Below, one piece after another: positions 22,050-34,714 of a DNA stretch of 64,000 bases. How positions within the stretch are numbered: the stretch's first letter is position 1; every line of letters begins with the position of its first letter. This stretch comes from Halichondria panicea (lineage: Eukaryota; Porifera; Demospongiae; Suberitida; Halichondriidae): positions 2,768,800 to 2,832,799 of the forward strand of contig NC_087388.1 of the NCBI RefSeq assembly GCF_963675165.1, given 5' to 3'. The notes beneath the pieces are model-generated. The model did not search any database, had not been told where the DNA came from, and worked only from the letters and a program-made list of their open reading frames with translations. A program made the position numbers and the translations under genes.

Positions 22050-22510
22050 ACAAAACGGCAGCTCCTCCCCGCTTTTGCAGCAAACAAGCCTAGCATACTT
22101 TTGGTATGCATGCCATAGACTCGTACTACTCTCGAACAAAGCGAAAGGAAGAAACTCAAGCTAGAATTTGCAGCAAACAAGCCCAGCAAATGAGCATCTC
22201 CTATACTACTCTGGAACAAAGCGAAAGAAGAAGCCAAAGCTAGAATCCCAGCATTTCCCTACATCCAGCTCCTCCCCCAATGCAGCCTTGCAGTAAATAC
22301 ACTGCATGCCCAAGAAAGGGGGGCTCCTCAAACAAGCTAGAATTTGCAGCAAAACGAGCGGCTCCTATATTACTCTCGAACAAAGCAAAAGGAAGAAGCC
22401 AAAGCTAGAATCCTCCCCATGCAGCCTTGCAGTAAACAATAAACAAGCACAGCACACTGCCCAAGAAATAAGCGGCTCCTACTATTCTTGAACAAAGCCA
22501 AAAGTAGAGC
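22050..22510. repeat. Degenerate tandem repeat, unit ~80-110 bp
   Basis: Four imperfect units share GCAGCAAACAAGC, TACTACTCTCGAACAAAGC and GAAGCCAAAGCTAGAATC. No coding potential. Confidence 0.65.
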
Positions 22511-22718
22511 TTTCCTCTTCCATTCTACAAACTGTATATATACTTATGTTATTGTGCATCTAGCTACAGTCATGTTATTACATGTGCATCTCTTTGTAAA
22601 AGACAATATAACGTACATAGCCTGAGGCATTTAATAGAGCACATTGCAAGTGCTCTATTAGAAATAGAGCACATAGCAACAATAAGCAAAAACACTCAAG
22701 TGGGATCTAAGTATTATT

Positions 22719-22876
22719 TAGAACACACCTAGCAAAGATTAAGTGTTTTAATCTGCGTGCCGAGGATGGCCTCGAGGTTAACGTGGTGCTCGAGGCGCAG
22801 CCGAGTGCATTACGTAACCGAGAGGCCATCCGAGTGCACCAGCATTAAAACACGTGACTTGGCTAGGTGTGTTCTA
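22719..22876. mobile_element. TTTAGAACACACCTAGC miniature element
   Basis: Ends TTAGAACACACCTAGC and GCTAGGTGTGTTCTAA are inverted repeats. The interior is also largely palindromic (GGCCTCGAGG, ACGTAA, GAGAGGCCATCC). No clear target duplication. Confidence 0.6.
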
Positions 22877-23775
22877 AAGGATTTAGTGCTGTCACGTGAG
22901 CTCTAGCCTCGTGGCAGCTAGATCTAGCTACATTTTAAATCAGTTACTGGTGGCTAGCTAGCTAGCTAGACGTAATAGCAAGTTTTAGTAGGTTTGTAGA
23001 TCCAGTAACTGATGCAAAGGAGAAGGAGATACGATCTAAAGCTATCTGGACTGACTGGGCATGTTCTCGATTTATTTCTCCTGCTGACCAACAGTCCCGA
23101 TTTCACACTGGATATGCCTCCAGTTAATTGATCTGGCTTACTGGATGGGAAACTTTGTGCGCAAACTATATGGCAATGAGTATCTGGTTTGCTCTTTTGG
23201 AACACTATGATATTCGAAGCACCTTTGATGAAACGATTATATGGATCTGGCTTAGGTACAGGTACGTACGTACATCTTCGAAGCAAGCTGAGCCTATTTC
23301 TCCAGACGAAAAAGTGATGATGCTATGGTACGTGGTCAAGTCAGCAATTCGGTACACATGAAACAAGTCGAAACAATAACATTCAACTTTCTAATACTTT
23401 GCTTGTGTACGTATTCAATCTGCTTGTATTATTATTATAATTATGATGACATTCAGATTCAATCTGCTTGTATTATGATTGTTTGATAAAAGTGTGCATT
23501 AACAAACCAACTTAATCCACACTTAACTTAAAGCACACTTAAGTGTGGATTAAGTTATTTAATCCATGGTCACCTAACTACTTTCAGATAAGCTGATTGG
23601 CTGGAGATCATGTGATCAGCACTAAATCCATATAAGGAACGCTCTACACCCTCAATTTTAAAGATTATATAATATTATGCAAAACCCTATATATATATAT
23701 ATACATATTTTTTTTTATGCATGCGCAATGATAGAAGGTTCAAAGTAAGTGAAAAAAAGAGTAAGTGAAAATAGT
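22877..23775. other. No confident gene
   Basis: A + strand stretch (about 23000-23361) has two protein-like ORF pieces (for example KAIWTDWACSRF; SIWFALLEHYDIRSTFDE) separated by a stop. They do not match a family I know. An imperfect inverted repeat of TTAATCCACACTTAA type lies near 23511-23566. Confidence 0.3.
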
Positions 23776-26700
23776 TCATAATGTAATGTTACATTCAGAG
23801 TTAACCAGGTCCACGGCTGTAGGGGTTAACGTTGCGTGCCCACATGAGGACCTTGCTCCTCTAATGGACATGATTGATGATCGGAGGAGAGAGAAAGATA
23901 GTCGGCATTTTAGCCAGCACATAGTACTACTGTAGGGATTGTTCCATTTGGTTGCCAGAAGTGATGCCAGTCTTTTGTAAAATGTGTTGGCCTCATTATC
24001 TAGCCCCCCTGTGGCAGAAAGTACAAGTGGTGTAAAGGTGGCATGTTCGATCTCTCTTATTCTTTGTTCATAGGCCTGCTTTTTGATCCTTTCATGCTTT
24101 CTGTATGCGGAGGAGAGTTGGGTATGTCTGTTGGACGGGGCCAGGGGGTTAAATACTCTAACGTCAAAGTAAGTTCTTTGAAATGTTCCTCCCCAAAAAC
24201 CGTTGGCTGCTATATCTAGCCAAGCTCCATCCTGGCGGTTGGCTGAGGCACCTCTCAGAGCTTCCTGTGACACAGGTTGTAATTCCGGCTCTGTACAAAC
24301 ATTATTGCACACTTCTGTTAGGAGGGTGGCTGTTAGGTCCCTGATCTCGTTGTGCCTGATTGAGGGGAATCCTCCCCTAGCACAGGACATGGCATGTTCC
24401 ACTGATAACTTTTTTCCACATTCACATTTTAGGGGCATGTCTGCTGGAGTCCAGCCATATCTGAGGGCTAGGGCATCTTGAAAAGCGCCCTTGTGGAGTG
24501 CAAAACCGTGTTCCACCAATGGTATGGCAGTGAGCCATGTTGATGCTCCCTTCTCTTTTGCGAAATCCATCGCTCTCCTTAGTGGGTCCGGCAAGGCCTC
24601 CGAGATCCTATTCGCTTCACAAGGCTATTCGCTTGATTTTGTTGATGAACTTGTCTCTTGGATTCCAGCTGCTTCGAAACAATGGTGGGGCCATAGTTAG
24701 GGTCCTGAGAGAGGATGTGGTCACAGAGAGTCGACGTGACTAGAAGGGATGATGCTATCTTATGAGCCGCTGTTCTTGATGGAATGTCTATCCCAAGGCC
24801 ACCAAGCCTTGCTGGTAGAGCAAACAATGTGCACTGTAGGTCATTTGGTGGTGGTCTTCCTGTCAGTGCTGGAAGAAGATCTGAGCTAAGCGCATTGTCA
24901 ATAGGCTTCAGCAGGGGGCCTATATCAGGGGTGGTGCGACTCAGGTAGGTCCATTTGCTCATCAGACCATGGGTGACAGCAGAAAAGGCTGCATGAGGTT
25001 GAGTTGTAGCGATTCTTGCCAGGCCTTCACATTAGAGACCCATTCTTTGACCTTCAACTCAGTAGGAGTTGTTACATATTCTCTAGGGCCAATGGCGACT
25101 CCCACGTATGGTCTGCCATCAGTTGTTACGTTCACACCTGTGCCAGTGAAGAGGATGTTGGCCTCAGCATTGCAGTCCTTCTTAGTAATCAACCATGTCT
25201 CTTCGATGCTTTTGGAAAGTAGCCATAACCCGGGCCTGCTGTAGTTAATTTGTCCCACCATTCACGTAGTTCTGTAATTTTTCCCACGGCTGCGGCATCG
25301 TCTGCATACCATATCTGTTTGTAGTTTCCTTCCAGTTTCCTGATGAGTGGTATGGTCGCAAGGGCGTACATGGGCATCGCAAGTGGATCTCCCTGAGTGG
25401 TTCCCTCTTGAGATAGTAATGTGTCTCCATCCACGAACAGTTCGGTGGGGGCTCTGTAATTGTTAATTAGTATGGTGGCGAGGGGTGGACACAGTCTTTG
25501 AATATTATGAAGAGCAACTTGTCTGTTAAGCGAGTTAAAGGCATTGCTGGCATCGACCAGGAGCACACCTTCGTTGTCATCTGATTCAAAGGAAGTTCTT
25601 ACCGCATGCACTGCAGCTTCAATTCCAGCGATCTGTCCCCCACACAGTTGAAGACATCCAGCGGTGTCTTGTATGTCCTGCCTAGTAATGGAGAGGACTG
25701 CTTTAGCAATAATCTGTCTGGCAGTGTCTCCAACACCTATAGGACGTACACCTGGGGTTTTGTCCAGGGCGATAAGCCTGCAGGCAAGTAGGGGTGAGAT
25801 AGATTTGGGATCAATATAAGATGTGCAGATCCTCCTTGCTGCCAGAGCGAGGTCAGCAGAGGTACCTTTATATGATGTACATATTCTTCTCCAACCGTGT
25901 GCGTCTATGCCCGATGGTCCCGCTGAGCCGGTGGTCCTCAATGCGGCCGATCTTATGGTGCTAGCATCAATAGAGTCAAAGATAACAGGGTGGATAGGTT
26001 GGGGGATCGGAATTTATGATGCATTCTGTTCTGGCCGGTTGGCCCAGAGGGTGCTTGCTGTTCAGTGCTTCTCTGACTGTGGGGGAGTCTTGGATGTTTG
26101 GGTCTGATGGATCGGTCAGATGAAGAGTGCCACCTTTCTCCCCATTGTTCGATAGCAGATCCAATGCGGCCTTTATTTTTCCGGCAAACATCAGCTTGGC
26201 AAAGGAACGTGAGAGGTTCTGTTTGGCTGTGGGGGGATAGGTCTTTGGTAGGCGATTCTGTAAGGCCCTACCTTCCAATACTAATTCATTTAAGTCACCA
26301 TTCTTCCAAACTCTCAGCCTTCTATCCAGGCATGTGATGTGTTCCTTTGACTTGGTTTTTGAAGAAGCAGGATAGGCAGTACGGTGGCAGCCCGAAGGGC
26401 GATTGACTCCATCGAAGATTCTGTGGCAAAGGCTAAGAATAGCCTAGAGAGCTCTCGCACAAATTCTTTCCCAACTTTGCCTAGTGGTATAGTAAAATAG
26501 TTTGGTCTCCAGTGTACAACTTCTGAGTACGTTGCTTCAATTATTTGAGTGAAATCTGTGGCACTGTGGATACCCCATGTAAAATTGGGGGTGCTTATCG
26601 GTAAGAAGTTTGGTAGCATAGGGTATGATCTCTGTTCATTGCTCGTAGTTGGCGGGGTGGGAGAGTTGCTGTAGCTTGTGCCTGAACTAGATATGTGGTC

Positions 26701-27063
26701 TCCCTCTTCCAGATCCAGTAATGTTTGTGGTGACAGTGGTATTGATTGAGTGGTCAAATTCGCTGAGTCGGTTAGGTGGAGTACGACTGGAACATCCACG
26801 CTGGAAGCAGATTTGGGAGAGCTGTTTTGGCAGTTCCCCAGCTTACTTGGCAGACAGTTGGAGCATTTATTGCCTGCTTTCACACAGGAGCAACCTTTGC
26901 ACATGCCGGTTCTGTTGCATCTACAGCACTGCACCATGATTTGGCTTTTCCAGGCAGAATTCAATCTTTCTCGATCTTTCTCACACTTCGGAGTCAGAGT
27001 CAACTCAAAAAAATAATAAATAATAAATAAATAAATAAAATAAACAAAAGGAACCAAAATCAA
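23776..27063 (-). pseudogene. Non-LTR retrotransposon: CXC-type domain, reverse transcriptase, restriction-like endonuclease (frameshifted)
   Basis: Six overlapping or abutting minus-strand ORFs in different frames make one element. The first (to ~26314) carries a cysteine-rich CXC/tesmin-like segment (CCRCNRTGMCKGCSC, then CSNCLPSKLGNCQN). Next come reverse transcriptase motifs: fingers (GSAGPSGIDAHGW), palm A (GVLLVDASNAFNSLN), palm B (TTQGDPLAMPMYALA) and palm C (YADDAAA). The C-terminal ORF has CECGKKLSVEHAMSCA, RHNEIRDL and RQDGAWLD...YFDVRV, the order CCHC, RHN, PD-D expected of a restriction-like endonuclease as in R2/R4/HERO/NeSL-type elements. At least four frame changes break it (about 26290, 25960, 25225, 24962), so it is inactive or badly assembled. 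The closest clade is uncertain. Confidence 0.75.
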
Positions 27064-27212
27064 AATTAAAAGGAAACCAAAACGAAACCAAACAATAATC
27101 CTTCACGGCACTTCACTGGATCTACACCAAAAATAAAAAATAAAGAAACGGCAATTCGGATGGACGTATGCTGATGTGGGGCAACACAAGGACAAACAAA
27201 AAAACAAAGATC

Positions 27213-27437
27213 CTTCTGCTCTCTCACAGGGTACAAATCTCAAATCTCTCTCTCAAGTTCAATTCAGTCAGCACAGTCTCAGGCTAAGTCTCTCACAGTA
27301 TAGGTCTCTCTCTCAAGTTCAATTCAGTCTCAGTCTAAGTCTCTCACAGCACAGGTCTCTCTCTCAAGTTCAATTCACTGAGTCAGCACAGTCTCAGTCT
27401 AGTCTAAGTCTCTCACAGCACAGGTCTCTCTCTCTTG
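27213..27437. repeat. Tandem repeat upstream of the CXC-RT element
   Basis: About four units of 60-70 bp built from TCTCTCTCTCAAGTTCAATTC, CAGCACAGTCTCAG and AAGTCTCTCACAGCACAGG. Placed just upstream of the minus-strand element, it may be its 5' promoter repeat array. Confidence 0.6.
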
Positions 27438-28160
27438 TTTTTCTTGGCTTTCTTGGTCGCGTTCGTATTCTGAAGTTGTAGTCCGTGTTACATCATTACA
27501 TAGAAGTATTAATTGTGCAAAGATGACAAGTCCTGCTTTGGCTTACTCCCTTTATTTGAGATAAGTCTCACTGTATGGTTACAGATGTTATAGGAAAGGT
27601 ATGATGTGTTCCTGTGGGTCCCCTGATGAGGCTGTGGTAATATGGTCTTCTGCTGCCAAATCTCTTTATGTTCAACAAGAAGTCATTGCTGAAGATAAAG
27701 AAGCTAATGATCACTCCTGAAAGCTTTTAATACAAAGCTTAGACTCAACACTCAGGAAGTTCTACTGATCAATGTATTAAAAAGTCCACCACTCTTCCTA
27801 GTTGGCAGCTCTAGCTGTCTGGAAGGCCTCCTTGAACTGATAAACAGAGCTAGAAGAAGCAACACTGCATGCTGCAGCATAATTATTCTACTTTAATTTG
27901 TGTCTCTGAAAATTGCCATTGCGGTCATGAACATTCTTTTGTGTCATGAAATTGCTGTCAATTATTTCGCGCATGCGCATGCAAGCCGCTTTTCTCTTCG
28001 CGGCCTGGAATCGAGGCTACGTAATAGTGCACATGCATGCATGCACAAACTGAGTTCCCAGAATCTGGGGAATTCTTTCTACGTAAGCCTTTGTAAAATT
28101 ATTGCGTATTTGTTTACACTAGATTTTTTCCGTATTAATACTGTGAAGCTGTGACTTACG
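27438..28160. other. No gene seen
   Basis: Only a lone TAGCCTC-type right end (GGCCTGGAATCGAGGCTA, ending at 28019) preceded by a CGCATGCGCATGC run. Confidence 0.4.
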
Positions 28161-28933
28161 TCCTCTATTGTGTTGTCGAGAAGGCTTGCACACTAGTCTG
28201 AAGCCAGAAGAGGCTCTCCTCTACCTCTACGATGGTAGTTGGAAGCACGAAGTCAAAGACCACAACAAAGGCCACAACAAGAGGTAGTTCTGTTTCTGGT
28301 CAGGTTGCTTCCCTGGTTACGTGAGGCCAGGAGGGACAACAGCAACTGAGCCACAAATATTTGCAGTGTCATCACTTTTCACAGTTTGTCTTTAAAAATG
28401 GTTTACAACACAATTAAATAACATACAGGTAGAGGTATTTAGGCTTTGGCAACCAGAACATTGAACTGAGAATTGTCTCTATATCAAACACCTATATACT
28501 GTGATTGCACTAGCTTGAGCCATTGTACGTGCTCGCTCTGTATCAAAGCAAAAAAGCAAAATGAGACCACATAATTATTGTGTTAGCATAATAACATCTT
28601 TCATTGCAAAATACAAGATAGTATATACATTAATACAAGATACAAACACTAGCTTACTGAATGTTGAAGTGTTGCAGATGTAATTATTGCAACACCCACT
28701 CAACCTAAAGTGAGTGGGTGTGGTTTGCGCATGCGCATTAGGTGTGTTGCTGAAAAAACAGCCCTGTGAAATATTGAGCGGCGGATGGACCAGAAACATA
28801 ACTACCTCTTGTTGTGGCCTAATTAAGCCTGTACAGAAACCAAGTTCAAACATCCCGACCACTATAGAGGTAGATGAGAGCATCTTCTGGCTTCAGACTA
28901 GTGTGCAAGCCTTCTCGACAACACAATAGAGGG
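28161..28933. mobile_element. Element with long (~80-150 bp) inverted repeats
   Basis: The left end CCTCTATTGTGTTGTCGAGA and the complement at 28933 match for about 75 bp with few mismatches. Further inside, GGCCACAACAAGAGGTAGTT is again inverted at both sides. An internal hairpin (CACCCACTCAACCTAAAGTG) sits near 28692. No transposase ORF; target duplication not resolved. Confidence 0.65.
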
Positions 28934-29728
28934 CCACAGCTAGCTAGGTAAGCTTCCCCATAGGCCATATAATGTAGACAGTATACATGGGGGCCCTGGG
29001 CGTTGACGGACCACACCTATGATTAAGTACACATGCAATAGATACCAGACCGTATATTTTAATCGGCCTGGATTCGAGGCTAGGTATGGCCTAACTGTTA
29101 AACAATTGCAAAATAACAGTTTATAATTATACGCTATACGCACGTTCCCCCTTGGATTTTGCAGTCTTCTCAAATTGTGCGTAGCATTAAATGCAGGCCT
29201 GGGGATGAGGTTATCGTTTGACCTCTCTGCAGATCCTGTAATGGGATGTAGATCTACCTCGAATAAAGGTCGCGTGTAGAGCAGCAACGTGCTCTTAGCT
29301 TTTTAGCTCTTAGCTTTTATACGACAACGAAGCTTTAATTAACATCGAAATCTGCCACTTTTAAAACTAATAATTTGTTGTGTGGAGGCTATCCATGCTG
29401 TAAACGCAGTGCTACAATGTATGGCATCCAGGTAAGTAGACTCACATATCACAAACAAACAGACAAACAGACAATCGTATACTACTATACCCGTGTCCGC
29501 CCATGCGCGCCTCGGGTAACAATCATGCATTTTATTATGGCTATAATTAGGAATCTCATTCACCATGTACGCACCTTCTCGACTGGTCGAGTGTCCTTTG
29601 ACTCCCTCTTTGTTACTTCAACTGGGTCCAACTGTCTTGTCAAAAATTTGTCTAAAAGGAGATATAATAAATTAAGTTAAAACTTACATGCTGAGCCTGC
29701 CCTTAAAAATTATTGCCTGCAGATAAAG
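28934..29728. other. No gene seen
   Basis: A TAGCCTC-type right end with short hairpin (CCGTATATTTTAATCGGCC...CGAGGCTA) ends at 29082, without a matched target duplication. Otherwise non-coding. Confidence 0.4.
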
Positions 29729-30021
29729 TAGACTCGCAAGTCGTACGTCACTGTTGCATGGCGAACAGTAGACTGGTTAAACTCCGTGTAGAGACTCGTG
29801 CAATGTTTGCCACGATATTTGTGGCAACTCAAGTGGCTAGACCGCATGTGGTTACCACCATATCATTTATAGTGACATAGCACTAGATAACTCTAGGTAT
29901 CACGTGCAGTAGACTGACGTCACGAAAACTTATACTGATAGCTGACTGTGTAACACGAGTATCTACACGGAATTTGACCAGTGTACTGTTCGCCGTGCAA
30001 CAGGGACGGCTTGCGAGTCTA
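29729..30021. mobile_element. TAGACTCGC miniature element, copy 2 (293 bp)
   Basis: The inverted ends TAGACTCGCAAGTCG and its complement are flanked by a perfect 9-bp duplication cagataaag (29720-29728 and 30022-30030). The interior aligns with 4365-4632. Confidence 0.85.
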
Positions 30022-30030
30022 CAGATAAAG

Positions 30031-30910
30031 TACATATATAGCCCTCAAATAAAAGTTCCTTTCCATTGCACCTACAGTTACTAATATACCCTAGAGGAAA
30101 TCATATTTTGGTATGATTTGTGGGGGTCTAAATTCCGCAACTTCAGTGTCGCTTTTGCCGTGTTAGCATATTTAGGGTAGAATTTTATGGTGGATATTAT
30201 TGTCACGACGTGGCTCAAGACTAGGGGGAGTGGTGTGACATTTCGCAGGTTATAATTTTGTGCACAAGCGTAGAGGGGGAAACTAAGAAAAATAACTAGA
30301 AAATGTTGCTAAATGCCTAATAATACCCTGTTAGTATGTAAAATTGCCAGCTATGGACTCCAACTAGTACCTGAATGCAACTTTTTGGGGGTATCCCCCC
30401 TTCCCCCCTAACAAGTATTGTTTCTGGAGGGTCTGTTTTTGTGTGTGCACAGATATGATTTCCTCGGGGGTAGTGTGGGTGTATTTTCTCGCGGGTCTGT
30501 TTTCGTATTGTGCATGGGTACGATTTTCTGGTTTTTGGGGGGTCTGATTCTGCAACTTCAGCAACTTCAGTGTCCTTTTACAATGTCAGCATATTAGGGT
30601 AGAATTCTCTGGTGGGTATTATTGTCACTGATAACATTCCACTGGATGACATAATTTCTGCAGCCCTCGGGTATTATGTTGCTCCAGTGCAATATTTGGC
30701 ATGTTGCACTCGTGCTGGGCATGCAATAACTAATACACAATGTGTGAGTAGTTGTACTTAAATGTATCTTAAGATACCATTTCTAAGAAATTGTGATGCT
30801 ACCATTGTGATAAAAGTATTTCCCTTATAATTATTGTGGAAAATCCTGAAAAGGGGGGGGAGGGGGGGATGATCGTAAAAAACGTGTGTAACATCAATTA
30901 TCTCCGAAAC
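30031..30910. repeat. Diverged direct duplication, no gene
   Basis: About 30133-30204 and 30548-30629 are direct repeats (GCAACTTCAGTGTC, GGGTAGAATT, TATTATTGTCAC). No coding signal. Confidence 0.5.
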
Positions 30911-31516
30911 CAGGAGCACATTACAGAAGGAGCGTCTAACTGTGCATGGGTTCGGAAATCGCATCTCGTGTGCTTTCCTAAACGCCGCATTGCCTTATAA
31001 GAAAAGTGTGCAAGTACTGTGTACATAAAGTACAGACCGCGGTCAGCCTGTGAATATCATTATAAACGGATTTTGTATGCAATGCAGCAGCAGGAGAGCT
31101 AGGTTGAGCCAGAAAGAGCTGAAATGAATAGCTAGATCTTTGATGGATGTTGGTATACATCATGGAAGAGGCTGTCATCGGTAAGGTACAGAAAGTTCTA
31201 AAATGGGAGCATATCCAGTCACTTTGTACAGAGAAAGTTTGCTAGACTTAGACTAACACATACTAGGCGTTTTGTTTTTGCAGTAGGGAGTCTTACTGGG
31301 GTTGTTAGAAGAGAGAGCTTACTACCAGGCCTATAGCTAGCTAGCTAGCTGTAACTTTTCACTTTTATTGACCTATGCTTGGTAAAAGTGCATCGTCAGC
31401 TCAATTAGCACTCGCCCGCAGACCCACTTAGTGGTTTTGCATTTAAGGTCATGCTTTGCAAACTTCCATGAGATGCGATTCCCGAGGTAAGACGCTCCTT
31501 CTGTAATGTGCTCCTG
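30911..31516. mobile_element. CAGGAGC miniature element, copy 2 (606 bp)
   Basis: Perfect inverted ends CAGGAGCACATTACAGAAGG (and beyond) with a 7-bp target duplication ccgaaac (30904-30910 and 31517-31523). It shares its interior with 18470-18982. Confidence 0.85.
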
Positions 31517-31978
31517 CCGAAACTAATCTTTCTGGACACATTTTTCTGTCAAAAGTTGGTCCAAGCGTAAGCCGTTAGATCTTCTTCAAATCTTTCTCTA
31601 ACCGAAATGGCACTAGATAATGTCCAGCACTGCGGAGGATGTGTAGATATGTTCAAATCTTTCATAAGATAATCATAGCCAAGATTTTGGACAAAGTCCC
31701 AAATCTTAGCCGAAAACCGTTAATCTTTTCTCTCCCAAACCGATTACCTACTATAACAATAATTTGTTTACTGAATCACCACAAACCCACCACCTTATGT
31801 TGCTATGGAAATGTTTTTTGATATGTTGTAGCTTATTCATTCACCTACACAATGGCATCAAAACATTCTCTTAGAAACGTCATGCAAACATAAGATATTT
31901 ACATTTAAGTACAACTACTCACACATTAGCATTTGGTTTTTAAGGCGTTAAACAGTAGCCTCATAGCATAATTATTAT

Positions 31979-32490
31979 GCCTCGGTGCGCATGCGCAAGC
32001 GAGGTATACGGTAGTGTGTTTGTGTGTCTGTGTGTGTGTAGACTGCTACAGCTGCTCAAGGATGAATCAAGTGCAAGTAAGAGTTTCTATAGGCTTCTAG
32101 TCATGTTTACTTGGATTTTAATTCGTGGAATTGCAAAATAATGCTTCTTTCTCGAGTTATGCCTTACTTGGAATGCGAAGAGCACGTAGTCAAACTTGTT
32201 TACCGAGTGTTGCTACTCTACTTAGTAGTTAGCTCTGCACTAGAACGCTAGCTATTGGTAGCTGCAAGAGTGAGAAGAGAGTTGCAAGGCTCTGCTAATG
32301 CAGCCATTAATTTTAGACTTGAACTTTTGGCATAGATCGTTTTTAACAACAATCATGGTCGATCATTACCCACTCTCTGAGTTTTTGCATGCAGTAAAAT
32401 TAAATTGTTTATCAGGTGTGTAAAAGCTATTAGTAGCTTTATGTTATGTAGGTTTGGCATCTCCACCGAGGCATCAGCACCTGTGGTACT
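31979..32490 (+). mobile_element. TGCCTCGGTG element, complete copy
   Basis: Starts TGCCTCGGTGCGCATGCGC and ends CCACCGAGGCATCAGCACC. The TACGGTAGTGTGTTTGTG segment near the left end is a short TG microsatellite. Closely related to the neighbouring copy at 32512-33255. Confidence 0.65.
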
Positions 32491-32511
32491 TTCATTATAA
32501 TGTTAATTACG

Positions 32512-33255
32512 CCTCGGTACGCATGCGCAAGCGAAGTATATGGTAGTGTGTTTGTGTGTAGACTGCTACAGCTGCTCAGGAAGTGTAAGTAAAAGTTTCT
32601 ATAGGGTTCTAGTCATGTTTTCTTGGATTTTAATTCGTGGATTTGCAAAATAATGCTTCGTTCTCCTAGTGCCTATTTGCTTACTTGGTAGCCTTTTCAG
32701 AAGAGTGCGTAGAAAAACTTGTCCATGGAGTGTTGCTATTCTACTTAGTAGTTAGCTCTGCACTAGAACGCTAGCTATTGGTAGCTGCAAGAGTGAGAAG
32801 AGAGCTGCAAGGCTCTACTGATGCAGCAGCTATTAATTTTAGCTTTTAGATGTTGTACTTTTGGCATCAATCACGGTCGATCATTTCCCACTCTTTGTGA
32901 GTTTCCCTGTGATTAATACAGACGCAGGAAAATTACCGTAAGAACAATATGATATCTGTGCAGGGTTTCATCTAGTGGGGGGGGGGGGGGGGTGAATCTC
33001 CCCCCCCCAACATTTTAATAATGACATCATCACATTAGTACTATCCATGGTGTAATAATTATGTAACTACATGTAGATCTACTGTGATTGCACGAAATAA
33101 GGGGTGTACGTGGTAAACAAATGTGGTGAGTGGCCCAAACATTTTGCAGCGTGCATAAGCACACCCAAACCTTCCCCCCCCGCCCAACTTTTAATCCTTG
33201 CTGTGTGTATTAGCAATAGCTAGTAGCTTTCTGTTATGTAGCTTTGACACATCCA
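32512..33255 (+). mobile_element. TGCCTCGGTG element, second copy with internal insertion
   Basis: Same order of blocks as 31979-32490, but with about 280 bp inserted at 32930-33215. The insert has G- and C-homopolymer ends (GGGGGGGG near 32975, CCCCCCCC near 33001 and 33174). Confidence 0.6.
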
Positions 33256-34220
<965 letters not shown>

Positions 34221-34262
34221 TAATTACCGTATCCCTCATGCGGCTACGCCTCGAGGCATAAT

Positions 34263-34714
34263 AATACGTCCCCCCATAATGATAATGGTCTCTCAATAAT
34301 AGCTCGAGTTTATAGATCTAGTAGCTGGATGAGCAAAAATTCCACTTTGAATATGCATGTGTTTTGTGGGGGGGTGGGGGCGTATTTTTTCGACACAGTT
34401 TTCAATACTTTAGGTTTCTATTTAAAGACGGGTAGTCATTTTTAGGGTACCAATTTTGACGTAATTGCAGTAAATTCATTAGCACAATATTATTTTGTCA
34501 AAATATGACTTGTATGAGTTTTTAGGTTGATTGGAGTCAGATGGGCTAGTTATATAGCATGCTTTTCATACTCACAAAAGTACATTTTCATTTTATGTAG
34601 GGCTATGGTCTATCAAGGATGGTGCTCGACTTCTTGATCACTGAAGCCTAAATACTGGCGGCATGAAATACTATCATGCAGCAAGGCATAATTTGGACAC
34701 AATGTTGCAACGAG
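34263..34714. other. No gene seen
   Basis: AT-rich 3' flank of the kinase gene, with a G-run near 34366. Confidence 0.4.

Noticed and set aside
22016-22491. ORFs with AANSS/FALFQSS-like repeats
   Set aside because: They follow a degenerate tandem repeat and are not conserved in frame between units.
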